Positions 6,034-6,564 of a stretch of 6,564 nt of DNA are shown here, one piece after another. Under the pieces are notes generated by a model. It ran no database searches. It saw nothing but the letters and a program-made list of their open reading frames with translations, and had not been told where the DNA came from. Position numbers and translations under genes: made by a program. The DNA is from Dehalococcoidales bacterium (GTDB taxonomy: Bacteria; Chloroflexota; Dehalococcoidia; Dehalococcoidales; UBA5627), in assembly GCA_012719115.1 (NCBI GenBank), contig JAAYAZ010000168.1:1-6564 (forward strand). Reading direction: 5' to 3'. Position 1 is the stretch's first letter. Each line of letters begins with the position of its first letter.

Positions 6034-6076
6034 TAAGAAGTCCTCCCAATAGAATCGGGATATTGCCCACCATCAG
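6021..6076 (+). repeat. partial duplication of the tRNA-Val 3' end
   Basis: The tRNA 3' end plus four flanking bases, ATATCGCCCACCATAAG (6021-6037), recurs as ATATTGCCCACCATCAG at 6060-6076 with two mismatches. The second copy includes GCCCACCA, the acceptor end and CCA. Only the 3' portion is repeated; no second cloverleaf is visible upstream of it. It may be a decayed second tRNA or the trace of an attachment site. Confidence 0.6.
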
Positions 6077-6268
6077 GTATAATTTCGATATAATCGATAT
6101 ATACTCCCGCCTTCGGGTGTCATCGCGATATCGTCTAATACGAACGGCGTACCGAGATGAAGCTTACTTTATCAGTAGGATATGTAGATAGATATAAACA
6201 TGTGTATAATACAAAAGGGTGAGAAAATAACTTCTCACCCTGATAATTTGTCTAAAATAGGATAATAT
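6034..6268. other. non-coding spacer between tRNA-Val and trigger factor genes
   Basis: No gene is supported here. It holds the partial tRNA-end copy (6060-6076). One small hairpin lies at 6044-6060 (TCCC...GGGA, inner mismatch) and another at 6106-6117 (CCCG-CCTT-CGGG); neither is followed by a T-run. There are three CGATAT-containing strings (6085-6091, 6094-6100, and the palindrome CGATATCG at 6126-6133) and the trigger-factor terminator. How the tRNA transcript ends is not obvious. Confidence 0.6.
6211..6241 (-). terminator. terminator of the trigger factor gene
   Basis: A perfect 10-bp stem AGGGTGAGAA/TTCTCACCCT (arms 6216-6225 and 6232-6241) with a six-base loop. On the minus strand it is followed by TTTTGT, so it ends the leftward transcript about 28 bases after the tig stop codon. 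On the plus strand the stem is followed by a mixed GATAATTT, so it could also weakly stop transcripts coming from the tRNA. Confidence 0.8.
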
Positions 6269-6564
6269 TTACTCAGCCGGTTGGCTTTGTTCTTTGCCGG
6301 TAACAATTTCCGCCAATCTGTTAACGGTTTTTCTTACTTTTATTAGGTCGGTAACATTCTCCCGCTCATAACTATGGAGACGCCTGCGTGCCTCTTTCTG
6401 TTTCATTTCTTCTGCAATATCAGCGGTCATTCCATCTATTTCTTCAGCAATCTCCTCATCGCTGACAACGATACCCTCAGCTTTGGCTACCTCATCCAGT
6501 ATCAGAGTCCATTCTATCCTCTTCTTTGCCAGCTCCATACAGCCTTTCTTTATCTGGTCCATAG
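6269..6564 (-). CDS. tig: trigger factor, C-terminal part (5' end outside window)
   Basis: The last 97 codons of a gene that enters from the right edge. The sequence matches the C-terminal, chaperone-arm domain of trigger factor. It has the helix ELAKKRIEWTLILDEVAKAEGIVVSDEEI, which corresponds to the family's AxxRVKxxLIL(D/E)xIAKxExIxVsdeEi pattern, a charged linker, and a final helix VTDLIKVRKTVNRLAEIV. The tail GKEQSQPAE is acidic and polar. Trigger factor binds the ribosome near the exit tunnel, holds nascent chains and has a central prolyl-isomerase domain; those N-terminal and central parts lie outside this window. The frame remains open through the edge, so the internal ATG at 6562 is not the start. 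The gene is convergent with the tRNA and has its own terminator. SurA-like chaperones share some helical character, but the match to trigger factor is better. Confidence 0.82.
   Translation of the reverse strand, partial: MDQIKKGCMELAKKRIEWTLILDEVAKAEGIVVSDEEIAEEIDGMTADIAEEMKQKEARRRLHSYERENVTDLIKVRKTVNRLAEIVTGKEQSQPAE

Noticed and set aside
6085..6133. Cluster of CGATAT strings after the tRNA, considered as iterons or an origin
   Set aside because: There are only three short, irregularly spaced AT-rich strings; a similar TTTCGATATCGATATG occurs inside the methyltransferase gene (about 409-424), so they look like composition rather than function.
5949..6191. 80-residue plus-strand frame over the tRNA
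   Set aside because: It reads through tRNA-Val; the peptide beginning is the typical artefact of translating a tRNA gene.
1..6564. CRISPR array, insertion sequence, integrase or toxin-antitoxin genes
   Set aside because: No regularly spaced repeats, transposase or integrase motifs, or small paired toxin-antitoxin genes are present on either strand.

Overview
This is a bacterial chromosomal window of moderate to low G+C with AT-rich intergenic regions. It holds eight protein genes (two cut by the window edges) and one tRNA. No mobile element, CRISPR array or defence system is visible. The gene content fits an anaerobic, free-living bacterium: a UPF0237/UPF0210 pair, a YkgJ-type cysteine-cluster protein, a DUF2157 membrane protein, an orphan OmpR-type regulator and a tRNA with encoded CCA. 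The regulator and trigger-factor sequences look like those of Chloroflexota (Dehalococcoidia), but that is an impression from protein style, not a demonstrated assignment.

Layout. Bases 1-3937 are all on the minus strand. Read in the direction of transcription they are: a ten-helix DUF2157 membrane protein (3937-2921, own promoter), an ACT-domain protein of family UPF0237 (2754-2485), its usual partner UPF0210/DUF711 'PFL family' protein (2437-1079), a small YkgJ-family cysteine-cluster protein (1071-670) and a class I SAM-dependent methyltransferase (626 to beyond the left edge). The last four are 47, 7 and 43 bases apart and look like one operon. A 328-base AT-rich divergent promoter region (3938-4265) separates this block from plus-strand genes.

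The plus-strand genes are an OmpR/PhoB-type response regulator (4266-5039), a 363-base intergenic region with a strong intrinsic terminator (5186-5219), a MarR-family repressor (5403-5876) and a tRNA-Val(CAC) (5958-6033) with a good promoter. After a 235-base spacer the C-terminal part of trigger factor (tig) enters from the right on the minus strand, with a perfect 10-bp hairpin terminator after its stop.

How they fit together. The ACT and UPF0210 proteins almost certainly act together, but their function is unknown. The two transcription factors have no visible partner: no histidine kinase sits beside the response regulator and no efflux or enzyme gene sits beside the MarR gene, so both probably act on distant targets and perhaps on themselves. 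Their control regions carry direct or inverted repeats of the type such regulators bind, and both promoters contain the same 12-base string over the -10 element. I did not find a clearly new biological system. The items most worth a second look are the conserved-hypothetical operon, the 11-bp-phased triple repeat and N-terminal extension of the response regulator, and a partial copy of the tRNA 3' end just downstream of the tRNA.
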